A stretch of DNA of 64,000 nt from Chryseobacterium aahli (GCF_022699665.1 NZ_JALDNB010000003.1:186001-250000); one strand, 5' to 3'; counted from the first letter of the stretch, positions 42,245-51,870 are shown. Numbers and translations are program-made. The notes: generated from the letters alone by a model not told the origin.

Positions 42245-43228
42245 TTAATCTAACCAACCCATTTCTTTCATCCACTCGTCGTTGTAGATTTTCCCAACGT
42301 ATCTTGAACCGTGATCATGAAGTAACACAACAATCACATCGTCTTTCGTAAACTGATCTTTCATCTGAACCAAAGCTGCCATTGCGCTTCCCGCCGAATA
42401 TCCACAGAAAATTCCTTCTTCTTTTGCCAATTTTCTTGCGTAGATGGCTCCGTCTTTATCGGTCACTTTCTCGAAATGATCGATCACCGACATATCGTAA
42501 TTTTCAGGAAGAATATCTTCACCAATACCTTCTGTGATGTAGGTATAGGCGTTTTCTAATTTAATTTCACCCGTTTCGTGAATTTCCTTCAAGATTGAAC
42601 CGTAAGTATCAACTCCAAGTATTTTAATGTCTTTATTTTTTTCTTTAAAGAACATTCCACAACCTGTAATTGTTCCACCTGTTCCGGCTCCCACTAAAAA
42701 ATGAGTCAGTTTTCCGTCAGTCTGTTCCCAAATTTCTGGTGCAGTAGACTCGTAATGAGCTGCTCTGTTTGATAAATTATCATATTGATTTACGTACCAT
42801 CCGTTTTCTGTTTCTTTAGCCAGTCTCTTAGAAACTGAGTAATAAGAACGCGGATCTGTAGGTTTTACATCAGTCGGGCAAACGATAACTTCAGCTCCAA
42901 CAGCACGAAGAATGTCGCATTTTTCTTTAGATTGTTTTGCGTTGGTCACAAAAATACATTTGTAGCCTTTGATGATCGCTGCAAGAGCCAATCCCATTCC
43001 TGTATTTCCTGAAGTACCTTCGATAATTGTTCCTCCTGGTTTTAATCTTCCGTCTTTTTCGGCATCTTCAATCATTTTCAGAGCCATTCTGTCTTTAACC
43101 GAATTTCCTGGGTTGAAGGTTTCTACTTTTGCCAATACCAATGCCGGGAAATCTTCTCCCAACACTTTATTAATTTTCACAAGAGGTGTGTTTCCTATGG
43201 TTTCGAGAATATTTTCTGCGTATTTCAT
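42245..43228 (-). CDS. Cystathionine beta-synthase-type PLP enzyme (catalytic core only)
   Basis: 327 residues from the ATG at 43228; an upstream ATG at 43267 would add a basic 13-residue tail absent from relatives. Fold-type II: NPGNSVKDRMA with PLP lysine (about 41), EGTSGNTGMGLA, GAGTGGTITGCG and FCGYSAGSA. The long insert VCPTDVKPTDPRSYYSVSKRL and FCGYSAG fit the CBS branch better than CysK; there is no C-terminal CBS-domain pair. It could condense homocysteine with serine or O-acetylserine to cystathionine, or make cysteine. Neighbours do not settle it. Confidence 0.88.
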   Translation of the reverse strand: MKYAENILETIGNTPLVKINKVLGEDFPALVLAKVETFNPGNSVKDRMALKMIEDAEKDGRLKPGGTIIEGTSGNTGMGLALAAIIKGYKCIFVTNAKQSKEKCDILRAVGAEVIVCPTDVKPTDPRSYYSVSKRLAKETENGWYVNQYDNLSNRAAHYESTAPEIWEQTDGKLTHFLVGAGTGGTITGCGMFFKEKNKDIKILGVDTYGSILKEIHETGEIKLENAYTYITEGIGEDILPENYDMSVIDHFEKVTDKDGAIYARKLAKEEGIFCGYSAGSAMAALVQMKDQFTKDDVIVVLLHDHGSRYVGKIYNDEWMKEMGWLD

Positions 43229-43321
43229 ACTTGTTTTTTTTCTGCGGGGCAAATATACGGCTTTCAAATGAGTTAAGAGAAGAGATGTTATTAAATGAAT
43301 TACAAGGGTTGAATTAGTTTT

Positions 43322-43436
43322 TAGGAGCTAATTCCTGCTAGTAGTTTACACTGAGCGAAGTCGAAGTGCTGTATCTTTTGTTCCGCTTTGCTTCACAAAA
43401 GGATGTCGCTGCAATCAGGGCTATGGTAGTGAGTCT
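43322..43436 (+). repeat. Dispersed composite repeat, AGGAGCTA family, copy 2
   Basis: Part of the 457-base spacer 43229-43685. Ends aggagctaattcctg and cagggctatgg correspond to the ends at 25372-25475; interior contains cactgagcgaagtcgaagtg (43349-43368) and a stem ttttgt / acaaaa around tccgctttgc. No open frame. Between here and 43496 nothing else is recognisable. Confidence 0.75.
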
Positions 43437-43496
43437 TCAGGAGTTAAATCTGGTCTAAGTAGCTACTGACTGACCTTTGTGTACTCATGTTTTAGA

Positions 43497-43553
43497 CCAC
43501 CCCGTCAAAAATTCCTTTAGAATTTTCGCCACCCCTCCAGCGGAGGGGAATTC
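43497..43553 (+). repeat. Dispersed 56-bp repeat, copy B (copy A at 8065-8120)
   Basis: accaccccgtcaaaaattc, then tttagaattttcgccacccc and ctccagcggagggg. It is the inverted counterpart of the string at 8065-8120. It follows the AGGAGCTA element directly, so two repeat families are stacked in one spacer. The remaining bases to 43685 show nothing recognisable. Confidence 0.8.
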
Positions 43554-43685
43554 TGTGTTACAAATATTTGTAATGATACAAGAGGTGAAGCAATTTACAA
43601 ATTGATTAAAAACTATTCAACCAAAATAGATGTCAGAGTTACATTCTGCTTGTAAAATTCACAATTCACATTTAAAATTCATCTT

Positions 43686-44915
43686 TTAGCTATACTTAAT
43701 AGACTTCACCGGAGAAATTTTACTGATCAGATAGCTTGGGATAATTAAAGCCAATCCGGAAATAAATAATATACCGGCAGAGATTGAAAGTATAATAAGA
43801 GGATTTAAATCTACAGGAACAACACTGACATAATAGTCTTTCGGATCTAATTTAATAATTCCAAAAAACTTTTGAATTAATAGAAGTCCAAGACCAATGG
43901 CGTTTCCGAAAAGTAAACCGGGAACCATAATAATGAGTGTGTAATTGATAAAAGTAGCTCTTATCTGACCATTCGTAGCTCCTAAAGTTTTAAGTAAACC
44001 AATAGAATTCGTTCTTTCAATAATCAAAATAAGCAGAACCATAATGATATTAATAATCACAACCGTTAGCATAATGGTGATGATTATCCCGATGTTGGTA
44101 TCAAAAAGACCTATCCAATCATTGATCTGAGGAAATTTATCAGTTGCCTTTTCTGCATAGTTTTTATAGCCAATTACTTTATCAATCTCGATAGAATCTT
44201 TGTCGATGTCATTTACATTTTTAAAGAAAATATCAATTCCACCAATATCTTCGGGCGTCATATCCTGAATTTTTCTCACATGATTCACATCACCAATCAC
44301 AAACTGATCGTCAATCATTTTGATGTCGGTTTTGTAGATTCCAACTACCTGAAACTTTCTGTAGATTTGCTTTTGATCTTCCTTTGCAAAGACCGTTACA
44401 ATGTTGTCGTTGAGTTTCAGATGCAGATCATTGGCTATCTTTTCCGAAATAGTAACACCGTTGTTGTAGCCTTCTTCTGTAATCTTTGGAGTTTTACCTG
44501 CAATCAGGAATTTTTTAAATCTTAAGCTGTCAAAATCTTTTCCTACACCTTTAAAGATAATTCCTGCAAAACTATGCTCGTTACGCATAATTCCTGTTAC
44601 CATAGCGTATTTTTGCACGCTTTCAACATCCGGGATTTCTTTCAGTTTGGCAATATTTAAACCTTGTTTGTCAAGAATTGAAGTATTGTAAGATGAGTTG
44701 GAACGGGTCGATTTTACAGTAATATGTCCGCTGAAATCTGCCAATCTCTCTTTAATGGCTTTTTTTGAACCAAAACCTGTGGAAACGGTAATCAAAGAAA
44801 CAATGATTCCCAAAGCAACAGAAAGTCTGCCGATGAAGATGATCACCCGTGATAGGTTATTTTTGTTATCTTTGGAAAACGCTATTTTTCTAGAGAAATA
44901 TAAAGGAAATTTCAA
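43686..44915 (-). CDS. FtsX/LolC-type ABC transporter permease
   Basis: 409 residues from a TTG at 44915; an ATG at 44984 would overlap the divergent NamZ gene by 65 bases and add 23 basic residues, so the TTG is preferred because KFPLYFSRKIAFSKDN is the normal family start. One membrane helix near 25, a large periplasmic MacB-like domain (about 50-275), then three helices (about 285-310, 335-360, 380-400). Such permeases drive lipoprotein release (LolCE) or wall-hydrolase control, with an ATPase encoded elsewhere; none is in the window. Start codons of this gene and namZ are 4 bases apart. Confidence 0.85.
   Translation of the reverse strand: MKFPLYFSRKIAFSKDNKNNLSRVIIFIGRLSVALGIIVSLITVSTGFGSKKAIKERLADFSGHITVKSTRSNSSYNTSILDKQGLNIAKLKEIPDVESVQKYAMVTGIMRNEHSFAGIIFKGVGKDFDSLRFKKFLIAGKTPKITEEGYNNGVTISEKIANDLHLKLNDNIVTVFAKEDQKQIYRKFQVVGIYKTDIKMIDDQFVIGDVNHVRKIQDMTPEDIGGIDIFFKNVNDIDKDSIEIDKVIGYKNYAEKATDKFPQINDWIGLFDTNIGIIITIMLTVVIINIIMVLLILIIERTNSIGLLKTLGATNGQIRATFINYTLIIMVPGLLFGNAIGLGLLLIQKFFGIIKLDPKDYYVSVVPVDLNPLIILSISAGILFISGLALIIPSYLISKISPVKSIKYS
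44867..44874 (+). promoter_or_regulatory. Candidate -7 box (TATCTTTG) for the NamZ gene, inside the permease gene
   Basis: TATCTTTG matches TAnnTTTG 45 bases before the ATG at 44920 and lies inside the opposite-strand permease coding region, as expected where starts are 4 bases apart. Confidence 0.45.
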
Positions 44916-44919
44916 GCTT

Positions 44920-46116
44920 ATGAATTTAGATTTCAAAATTAAAACTTTAGTTCTTATTTGCCTAATTTTTTTAGGAGTAATCAACCCATATTATTCTCAG
45001 TCTCAAGATCAGGAATGTTTTAAAACCGGTGCAGACCGACCAGAACTTTATTTGCCCTTATTGAAAGATAAAACCATCGGAATTGTGACCAACCAAACCG
45101 GTTTGATGAAAGACAAAACTCATGTTGTAGATTATCTGGTTAAAAACGGAATTAAAATTAAAACAATTTTTGCTCCTGAACACGGTTTCAGAGGTGATGC
45201 AGATGCAGGGGAAAAAGTGAAAAATGGGGTAGATGTTAAAACGGGAATTCCTATTATATCTCTTTACGGAGCTAATAAAAAACCAAAACCAGAGCAACTA
45301 AAAGGTTTAGATATTGTTTTATTTGATATTCAGGATGTTGGAGTGAGATTTTACACCTATATTTCTACTTTAACTTATTTAATGGAAGCAGGAGCTGAAA
45401 ATAATGTCGAAATTCTGGTTTTAGACAGACCAAACCCACACGATGGATATATTGACGGACCGGTTTTAAAAAAGAAATGGGAAAGCTTTGTCGGAATGCA
45501 TGAAGTTCCTGTTGTTTACGGCTTAACGATCGGTGAATACGGAAAAATGGTTAACGGAGAAAAATGGCTGAAGAATGGAGTGCAAGCAAAATACACTTTG
45601 ATTCCGATGCAGAAGTATCATAAAAAACAGCGTTATGCCATTTTAGATAAGCCATCTCCCAATTTGCCTAATGATAAATCGATTAATCTCTATCCGAGTT
45701 TATGCTTTTTTGAAGGAACGCAGGTTTCTGTAGGAAGAGGAACAGATAGTCCGTTTCAAATCTATGGTTCACCATGGACGAAAAATTTGCCTTATCAATT
45801 CACTCCAAAACCAAACTTCGGAGCGAAAGATCCATTTTTAAATGGGAAATTGTGTTACGGAGAAAATCTTTCAAATTATTCTCAGGATTTGAGAAGTCTG
45901 AATTTAGAATGGCTGCTCAAAGCATATCAAAATTATAAAAATCCTCAACAAGATTTCTTTTTGAAGAATCTTTTCTTCGATACATTGGCAGGCAGTGATG
46001 ATTTAAGAAAACAAATCGTTGCCGGAAAATCTGAATCTGAAATCAAAGCTTCATGGAAAGCTGATCTTGAAAAATTCTCAAAAATCAGAAGTAAATATCT
46101 GATTTATGAAGAATAA
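44920..46116 (+). CDS. Exo-beta-N-acetylmuramidase NamZ-type protein (DUF1343)
   Basis: 398 residues from the ATG at 44920, which gives a proper signal peptide (LVLICLIFLGVINPYYSQ); upstream in-frame codons run antisense to the permease. DUF1343 signatures: KTIGIVTNQTG, FAPEHGFRGDADAGEKV, LFDIQDVGVRFYTYISTL, NPHDGYIDGP and GRGTDSPFQIYGSPW. In Bacillus and Tannerella the family removes terminal MurNAc from peptidoglycan fragments (GH171), feeding wall recycling. Here it is periplasmic or surface. Terminator at 46115-46157. Confidence 0.9.
   Translation: MNLDFKIKTLVLICLIFLGVINPYYSQSQDQECFKTGADRPELYLPLLKDKTIGIVTNQTGLMKDKTHVVDYLVKNGIKIKTIFAPEHGFRGDADAGEKVKNGVDVKTGIPIISLYGANKKPKPEQLKGLDIVLFDIQDVGVRFYTYISTLTYLMEAGAENNVEILVLDRPNPHDGYIDGPVLKKKWESFVGMHEVPVVYGLTIGEYGKMVNGEKWLKNGVQAKYTLIPMQKYHKKQRYAILDKPSPNLPNDKSINLYPSLCFFEGTQVSVGRGTDSPFQIYGSPWTKNLPYQFTPKPNFGAKDPFLNGKLCYGENLSNYSQDLRSLNLEWLLKAYQNYKNPQQDFFLKNLFFDTLAGSDDLRKQIVAGKSESEIKASWKADLEKFSKIRSKYLIYEE
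44934..44941 (-). promoter_or_regulatory. Candidate -7 box (TAATTTTG on minus) for the permease gene, inside the NamZ gene
   Basis: CAAAATTA on the plus strand is TAATTTTG on the minus strand, 18 bases before the TTG start at 44915. It lies within the first codons of the NamZ gene. No -33 element is visible. Confidence 0.45.
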
Positions 46117-46157
46117 AAAAAATGTCAACTGCTAAACTTACAGTTGACATTTTTTTA
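46115..46157. terminator. Bidirectional intrinsic terminator after the NamZ gene
   Basis: A 14-bp stem (aaaaatgtcaactg / cagttgacattttt) with a 9-base loop has A and T tracts on both sides, between convergent genes. Confidence 0.9.
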
Positions 46158-46165
46158 TGTTTTTC

Positions 46166-46372
46166 TTAATCAAAATTCTGTGGTGGGTTTTTATCATCTT
46201 TTCCTTTATTTAAAATAAAAAGTCCTATTGAGAGTCCAATAACTCCTGCAAAAGCTGTCATGAGCGCACGCTGCAATTTATCTGCTTCCTGATTTCCCAA
46301 ATAATTCATCAAAAATAGGATTGCAAAAGTAATTACCGATATGATGATGTGGTTTCTTCCGAATAATTTCAT
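46166..46372 (-). CDS. Small two-helix membrane protein, function unknown
   Basis: 68 residues with two membrane helices (about 8-24 and 36-54) and a charged tail. Not recognised. Its start is 1 base after the stop of the outer-membrane beta-barrel gene, so it belongs to the same transcript. Confidence 0.65.
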   Translation of the reverse strand: MKLFGRNHIIISVITFAILFLMNYLGNQEADKLQRALMTAFAGVIGLSIGLFILNKGKDDKNPPQNFD

Positions 46373-46373
46373 A

Positions 46374-47000
46374 CTACTTTAATTTATAAGATATCATTAC
46401 ACCTCCTCTGTAAGGGATGATTTCACCACTATGGTTATATCCTTCCGCAACATCATATCGTCTTCCTGTTTCGCGATCATATCCTTTGTAGAAATCCTGA
46501 GAAGTCCCAACAGTTCCATAAATATCCATGTTTAATCTGTCTGATAACCTGAATTGGTAACCAGCTGTAATTCCAAATAAAACAGAATATCCTTTTTGAT
46601 ATAAATTTGATTTTGTAAAAACTTCATTATTATCATTTATGTAATCACCTTCACCCCAATAATTCCATTTTTGTAAAACAAAAGACGATGCAGCAACATT
46701 TGCTCCTACATACCAGCCATTAAACGCTTCTTTAAAATAATACCTTCCCTCTACAGAAGCTGAATAGTATTGTAATTCATGCCCTGCAAATGATTTCCAG
46801 GGAGAGATAAGAACATCACCTTGTAAAGTATACTTTGAGTTGAGCTGATATTCAAGACCGGCGTTGATGACCCCAATCGGGATAAACAAAGCATTTCCTT
46901 TTAAACGTAAACTATTTTCGTTCTCTGAGATTTGCTCCTGAGCAGTCATTCGGTTTGCTGAGACTAATGCTAAGGCAGCTATAAAAATTTTGTATTTCAA
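46374..47000 (-). CDS. Outer-membrane beta-barrel protein (DUF3575-like)
   Basis: 208 residues with a signal peptide (to about 20, MTAQ) and alternating aromatic strands: LRLKGNALFIPIGVINAGLEY, SVEGRYYFKEAFNGWYVGANV, FGITAGYQFRLSDRLNMDIYGTVG and GGVMISYKLK. This is the DUF3575 pattern of small barrels in Bacteroidota. The start is 9 bases after the thioredoxin-fold gene's stop; these three genes likely form one operon. Confidence 0.85.
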   Translation of the reverse strand: MKYKIFIAALALVSANRMTAQEQISENENSLRLKGNALFIPIGVINAGLEYQLNSKYTLQGDVLISPWKSFAGHELQYYSASVEGRYYFKEAFNGWYVGANVAASSFVLQKWNYWGEGDYINDNNEVFTKSNLYQKGYSVLFGITAGYQFRLSDRLNMDIYGTVGTSQDFYKGYDRETGRRYDVAEGYNHSGEIIPYRGGVMISYKLK

Positions 47001-47009
47001 ATCGTCTTT

Positions 47010-48185
47010 TTATTTGATTTTACTTAATAATTCTGTCGCTAAATTGGCATCTTTTCCAGATTGTAAAGCCATGTTTTTTGATAATTCAGCGAAGTTTTTT
47101 GCTAAGTCTTTACTTCCTAAATTGTAATATATTTTTGCTAAAATATAAGTGTTTTCTGGAGTTTCACCACGCATGACCGATTTCTCAGCCCATTCTGCTG
47201 CTTTCTTTAACGAAGATTGTGTTTTGATATTGTCTGAGAAAATCCAGGCTGCCTTTAAAAGTTCGTTTGGTTCAAAAGAATCTGCGTTTTTATAATATTC
47301 TAACGCTGCTTTTTCGTATTCCAAGAAATTGGCATTTTGTTCATAATATGCTAATTTTGTTTGATTTAATTTTAAAATTGCTGCCTCTTTCCCAACTAAG
47401 GGTTCAGCAGTTTTTAAAAAATAATCGTCATTGATTTTCTTTGCTTTTTCGTCAATCGATTCTTGTACTACTTTGGCTAAAACCAATTGATTATTAAATT
47501 CTTTATAGTTTTCTTCAGGTAAAAATTTGATGATGTCTGCTTTTTGAGAAACAAATGTTTTGTAGTTGAGATCTTCTGTTGATTTTAAGAAATATAAAAG
47601 AAGACCAACATCGTCTTTGGTAAACTCGTCTGTTTTTTTTCTGTTGGAGAAGTATCTTTCAGAAGCTTGTTTTGCAAATTCGTAGTCAGCACTCGAATTC
47701 AACTTCATAATGTTGATGAGAAAATCTTTGTCTTTTTCACCTTTTGCAAAACGTTCTTTCAGCGAACCTTTTTTATTGTTTGGAGAATTGATATCCTGAG
47801 CCATTGCTAAGAAAATGCCTTCTTCCATGTACCCATAGTTTTGTGAAACCAATTCGCCGTCACCGTTTAAAAATAAATAAGTAGGATAGGAGCGAACGCC
47901 AAATTTTTGAGCAACCTCTCTTCCTTCACCTTTTTCCATGTCAATTCTTGCATTGACGAAGTTTTTATTATAAAAATCGCCTACAGATTTTTTGTTGAAA
48001 ACATTCTTTTCCATCATCTTACAAGGGCCACACCAAGCAGCATATGCGTCGATAAAGACAAGTTTATTTTCCTCCTTAGCTTTTGCTACAAGATCTTTAA
48101 AAGGAAGATCCTGAAACTGAATTTCGTCCTGAGCAAAACCAAATATGGTGATAAAAATAAATAATCCGGAGATAATATTTTTCAT
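47010..48185 (-). CDS. Exported thioredoxin-fold protein with helical C-terminal repeats
   Basis: 391 residues from the ATG at 48185 (a TTG two codons earlier is in frame). Signal peptide to about 19 (FAQ). Thioredoxin domain (about 25-135) with AAWCGPCKMM, Cys52 and Cys55, and the cis-proline in SYPTYLF. The rest (about 140-391) is helical and lysine/alanine rich, with TPR-like words near the end (TYILAKIYYNLGSKDLA). Relatives reduce or isomerise disulfides in the periplasm; the client is unknown. Heads a likely operon with the beta-barrel and small membrane genes. Confidence 0.88.
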   Translation of the reverse strand: MKNIISGLFIFITIFGFAQDEIQFQDLPFKDLVAKAKEENKLVFIDAYAAWCGPCKMMEKNVFNKKSVGDFYNKNFVNARIDMEKGEGREVAQKFGVRSYPTYLFLNGDGELVSQNYGYMEEGIFLAMAQDINSPNNKKGSLKERFAKGEKDKDFLINIMKLNSSADYEFAKQASERYFSNRKKTDEFTKDDVGLLLYFLKSTEDLNYKTFVSQKADIIKFLPEENYKEFNNQLVLAKVVQESIDEKAKKINDDYFLKTAEPLVGKEAAILKLNQTKLAYYEQNANFLEYEKAALEYYKNADSFEPNELLKAAWIFSDNIKTQSSLKKAAEWAEKSVMRGETPENTYILAKIYYNLGSKDLAKNFAELSKNMALQSGKDANLATELLSKIK

Positions 48186-48451
48186 TTTCAAATCAAAAAT
48201 TTTAATAAGCGAAGATACTTAATTTTGACTGATAAGAATTGTTAAAAATATGTAAAAGTGAAAAAGCAATATTGCAGTTTCTATGTGATTACTGATATAA
48301 ACGACATTAGAATTTTGAAGCTGGCTCTGAAAATTGAGACTTTTATTTATCTTTGAAATAATTTTTCATCGGTGAATTCTGTGCTATTATGTGAAATTTA
48401 CAACACAAAAATACAGTTCAATTTAGAATCAATTTTTAGATCGAAAGAAAA

Positions 48452-50434
48452 CTATTTTGCCTTCATCTTTCCGTTCTTAAATCTTTCGCTTGCGGTTTGA
48501 TAATAAGAAATGGTCTCAGAAATTAGATCTTCATTCTTAAAATTGACTTCAGATAATGCTTGATCAGTTCCTGAAACTGTAAATTGTTTAACACGTTTTC
48601 TGTCATCAATTTGGGTGAATAAATTATTTCTTAGTAATCCTAAAGTTCTATAGTTTCCTATAAAAGCACGCTCATCGCCAATTTTGGTTTGATTAATATC
48701 TTTACCGTAAAAACTTGTGTTGTAATTCCATCCCAAATATCCGAATAGAGTAGGCATTAAGTCTATTTGTGAAGTCAGACGATTTATTTTTTCGGGTTGC
48801 TGATGAAGATTGTAAATAATTGCTGGAATATGATGTTTGGCAATATTAATTTCCCATTTTCCGGCGCTGCTTGCACAATGATCGGCAACTATTAAAAATA
48901 CAGTATTTTTAAACCAAGGTTTCTTTTTTACATCTGAGATAAACTTTCCTAAGGCATAATCGGTATATTTTACGGCGCCGTTTCTGTCGCCTTGTGGAAG
49001 ATTAATTTTTCCGTTCGGGAATGTGTAAGGTTTATGATTGGAAGTGGTCATTACAAACTGAAAAAAATGTTTTTTTTCTTGGGCACTTTTATCGGCGTAT
49101 TTTATAGATTGTTTATAAAGGTCTTCATCACAGATTCCCCATGCATTTTCAAAACTGACTTCACTATCTTTGATCTGGAATCGATTCGTTTTAATTTCAT
49201 CAGATAGAGGATTTCCTCTGTTTCTGTCTACGATATCAAATCCCTGACCTCCAAAAAAATTATTCATGTTATCAAAGTAACCATCACCACCGTAAATAAA
49301 GTAGGGTTGATAGTTTTTTGCTTTTACAATCGTGGAAACTGAAAATAAATTCTGATTGTTTGGTCTTCTCACAATGCTGTTTCCGGGAGTTGGAGGTACC
49401 GAAAGTGTTAATGCTTCCATGCCTCTTACCGTTCTCGTGCCTGTTGCATATAGATTGGTAAAAAATATACTTTCTTTTGATAATTGATCATAATTGGGTG
49501 TGAGATTTTCTTTATTCCCAAATTCAGTAAGGAAATCAGCACTGAAACTTTCAATCGCAATGACAATAATGTTAGGTTTCTGCTCGGTTTCTCCTTTTGT
49601 GAATCTTGAAAGATCATCATAATTTACACGGGTATATTTCTGATTTTCCTGCAGAAGATTGCCTTTCAGTATAGAATATGCTTTTTTCTCAGGCAGTTTA
49701 GGGTAAAATGTTTCGTAATCTAACTCGTTTGATTGGTAAGCAGATATAAAAGAAAAAGTTCCGTTTTTACCTAACTCATTAATAATTAAATTATTACTAA
49801 AATCTGCCTGCTTATTTTTCATTATTAATCCTAATACGAACGATATAACCAAAACAGGAATAGCGTAAAAGAGACGATTTGAAAAAGTAATTTTATCTGA
49901 AAATGTCTTTTTGAAAACATTTAATCTACTGAAAATGAAAAATGTAATTACTATAAGCCCAATGAGTAAAACTATAACTAACGGCAAAGGATAAGATTGA
50001 TTAATGTTCTCAATAACTTCATATGTGTAGATTAAATAATCAACAGCAATAAAATTAAATCTTACCTCAAACTCATCCCAAAAAGGAATTTCTGCTAATA
50101 AGCTGAAATAAATGATGATAAAAATTAAACTTAAATAAAAATAAGTAAAACCTTTATCAAATAAGGATCCTACCCATTTTTTCGGGAAAAGCAAAAGATA
50201 AATGGTATACAAAAACAAGAAAAGCGAACCGACACAAAGATCATATAAAAATCCTGTAATGAATGCTCGTACAATGTATAGCAAATTTAAATCGACATCT
50301 TTTATTGACCAAATAAGCAATCCCAGTCTTATAATAAATGATAGTACGAGGTATAAACTTAAAACACTGAATAACGCAGAAAATCTACCACTAAAAATTT
50401 TTTTGAAAGGCTTTGAATTTATTTTTGAAGTCAT
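48452..50434 (-). CDS. LTA synthase-like sulfatase-family phosphotransferase
   Basis: 660 residues from the ATG at 50434; an ATG at 50455 adds 7 residues. Five membrane helices (about 18-230), then a sulfatase-fold domain outside: NIIVIAIESFSADFL with metal Glu, TGTRTVRGMEAL with nucleophilic Thr, GGDGYFDNM, VIVADHCAS-type metal motif (FLIVADHCASSAGKW). The family transfers phosphoglycerol or phosphoethanolamine-type groups onto envelope glycolipids; Gram-negative members include EptA/OpgB-like enzymes. Gene start is 54 bases after the histidine kinase stop, so it is probably the target of that two-component system (inference). Confidence 0.92.
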   Translation of the reverse strand: MTSKINSKPFKKIFSGRFSALFSVLSLYLVLSFIIRLGLLIWSIKDVDLNLLYIVRAFITGFLYDLCVGSLFLFLYTIYLLLFPKKWVGSLFDKGFTYFYLSLIFIIIYFSLLAEIPFWDEFEVRFNFIAVDYLIYTYEVIENINQSYPLPLVIVLLIGLIVITFFIFSRLNVFKKTFSDKITFSNRLFYAIPVLVISFVLGLIMKNKQADFSNNLIINELGKNGTFSFISAYQSNELDYETFYPKLPEKKAYSILKGNLLQENQKYTRVNYDDLSRFTKGETEQKPNIIVIAIESFSADFLTEFGNKENLTPNYDQLSKESIFFTNLYATGTRTVRGMEALTLSVPPTPGNSIVRRPNNQNLFSVSTIVKAKNYQPYFIYGGDGYFDNMNNFFGGQGFDIVDRNRGNPLSDEIKTNRFQIKDSEVSFENAWGICDEDLYKQSIKYADKSAQEKKHFFQFVMTTSNHKPYTFPNGKINLPQGDRNGAVKYTDYALGKFISDVKKKPWFKNTVFLIVADHCASSAGKWEINIAKHHIPAIIYNLHQQPEKINRLTSQIDLMPTLFGYLGWNYNTSFYGKDINQTKIGDERAFIGNYRTLGLLRNNLFTQIDDRKRVKQFTVSGTDQALSEVNFKNEDLISETISYYQTASERFKNGKMKAK

Positions 50435-50488
50435 GATGTTTGCTTTAAAAAACAAAGCAATGAATCAATTTAGAAGAAATTTTGAATT

Positions 50489-51775
50489 TTAAAGTTTTAC
50501 AGAAAAAATATGCGAACTATTTTCAAATGAATAATCAATCTCCCAATTTTGAAATTTGCAAATTTCTTTGATGATTGCTAATCCCAGACCGCTTCCATTG
50601 TTTTCGGCAGACTGTCTTGAAAATCTTTTGAACAACAATTCAGAATTCAGTTTCTCAGTTCCGGAATTGGTTACTTCGAAGAAAGAATTGGTTAATTTCA
50701 CTGAAATTATACCGTTGTTAGGTGTATGCCGAATGGCATTGATGAGTAAATTATTAATTAAAACCTCGGCCAGACCGCTGTTTCCAACTAATTTGATGTC
50801 TGATGAAATATTTGTGCTTACAGAAATGTTTTTTTGCTGAAAATGTTCTTCTAATAACTCCAGACTTTGTTTTACAAGTGCGTCTAGATCAATTTCTTCG
50901 GTTGCATCAAATTGGCTGTTGTCTATTTTAGCCAACAATAGAAGATTTTTATTGATTCTTGAACTTCTTGTCAGAGCTCGGTTCATCTCCTCGGTAATTT
51001 TATACTGATTTTCAGTCAGGTCTTTGTTTTGAAGTAAGAGGTCTAATTTGTTTTTAAGAATTGCCAGCGGTGTCTGCAGTTCATGCGAGGCATTTTCGGT
51101 AAATTCTTTTTGAGTTTTGTAGACAGAAATATTATGCTCAATCAATTTACTTAAAGACAGATGAAGTTCTTCGAATTCTGTAACATCGGTTTTTTCAAAT
51201 TCTATTTTACTTTGATGATTAAGATTAAATTTTTTAAGCTGATTTAATGTATTTCTGAACGGCTTCCAGATCGTTACAGAAAGTTTTCGATTGAAAAAAA
51301 GTAAACCAAGAACAATCATAATAAAGAAAAAAGTAGTGGTGGCAGCAATTGCAGCAATCGTTTCACGAGATTCTTCAATGTTGGTCTGTACAGTAAATAA
51401 AAAAGGTTTGTTATTGATGTAAACTACTTTTTTCAGACATCTATAACGTTCCATTTCTGGTTCTGGTGAGAAAATTTCAGTTTTTTCTACCGTAAAATAT
51501 TGGTCTTTTTTTAAATTATTAGAAGAGATTTCCTCAATATTTGTTTCTGGCTGAATTTTTTTCCAAAGGCTGATGCTTTCAGCCAATTCTTCATTAGAAA
51601 GTTTCAGATGATTAAATTCATAAGCTGTTTTTTCAGCGATGGTTTTGTTGTGTTCATCCAATTCATTTTTCCAGATGGTATCTATGATCAGATAATACAC
51701 GGGAATACTTATTGCCAAAATAACAAGTACATAAATGATGAATGGCTTTGTGGTTTTGCTAAGTAATGGCTTCAC
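50489..51775 (-). CDS. Sensor histidine kinase, QseC/CusS type
   Basis: 428 residues. Two membrane helices (about 12-31 and 141-161) enclose a periplasmic sensor of about 110 residues; then a linker, HisKA with ENASHELQTP (His231) and HATPase_c with NLLINAIRHTPNNG and GSGLGLAIIKEI. The periplasmic part has no family I recognise. It is 95 bases downstream of the response regulator and transcribed with it. Signal unknown. Confidence 0.92.
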   Translation of the reverse strand: MKPLLSKTTKPFIIYVLVILAISIPVYYLIIDTIWKNELDEHNKTIAEKTAYEFNHLKLSNEELAESISLWKKIQPETNIEEISSNNLKKDQYFTVEKTEIFSPEPEMERYRCLKKVVYINNKPFLFTVQTNIEESRETIAAIAATTTFFFIMIVLGLLFFNRKLSVTIWKPFRNTLNQLKKFNLNHQSKIEFEKTDVTEFEELHLSLSKLIEHNISVYKTQKEFTENASHELQTPLAILKNKLDLLLQNKDLTENQYKITEEMNRALTRSSRINKNLLLLAKIDNSQFDATEEIDLDALVKQSLELLEEHFQQKNISVSTNISSDIKLVGNSGLAEVLINNLLINAIRHTPNNGIISVKLTNSFFEVTNSGTEKLNSELLFKRFSRQSAENNGSGLGLAIIKEICKFQNWEIDYSFENSSHIFSVKL

Positions 51776-51870
51776 AATGAATCTTGGATTATGATTTGTA
51801 AATGATGTTTTATTATAAAATCATCTTTGAAATTTAATGATACATAAAAGTATGAAAATAAAAGGTATGT

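Noticed and set aside
44698..44919. Longer N-terminus for the NamZ protein from an ATG at 44698
   Set aside because: It runs antisense through the permease gene and would bury the signal peptide 74 residues inside the protein.
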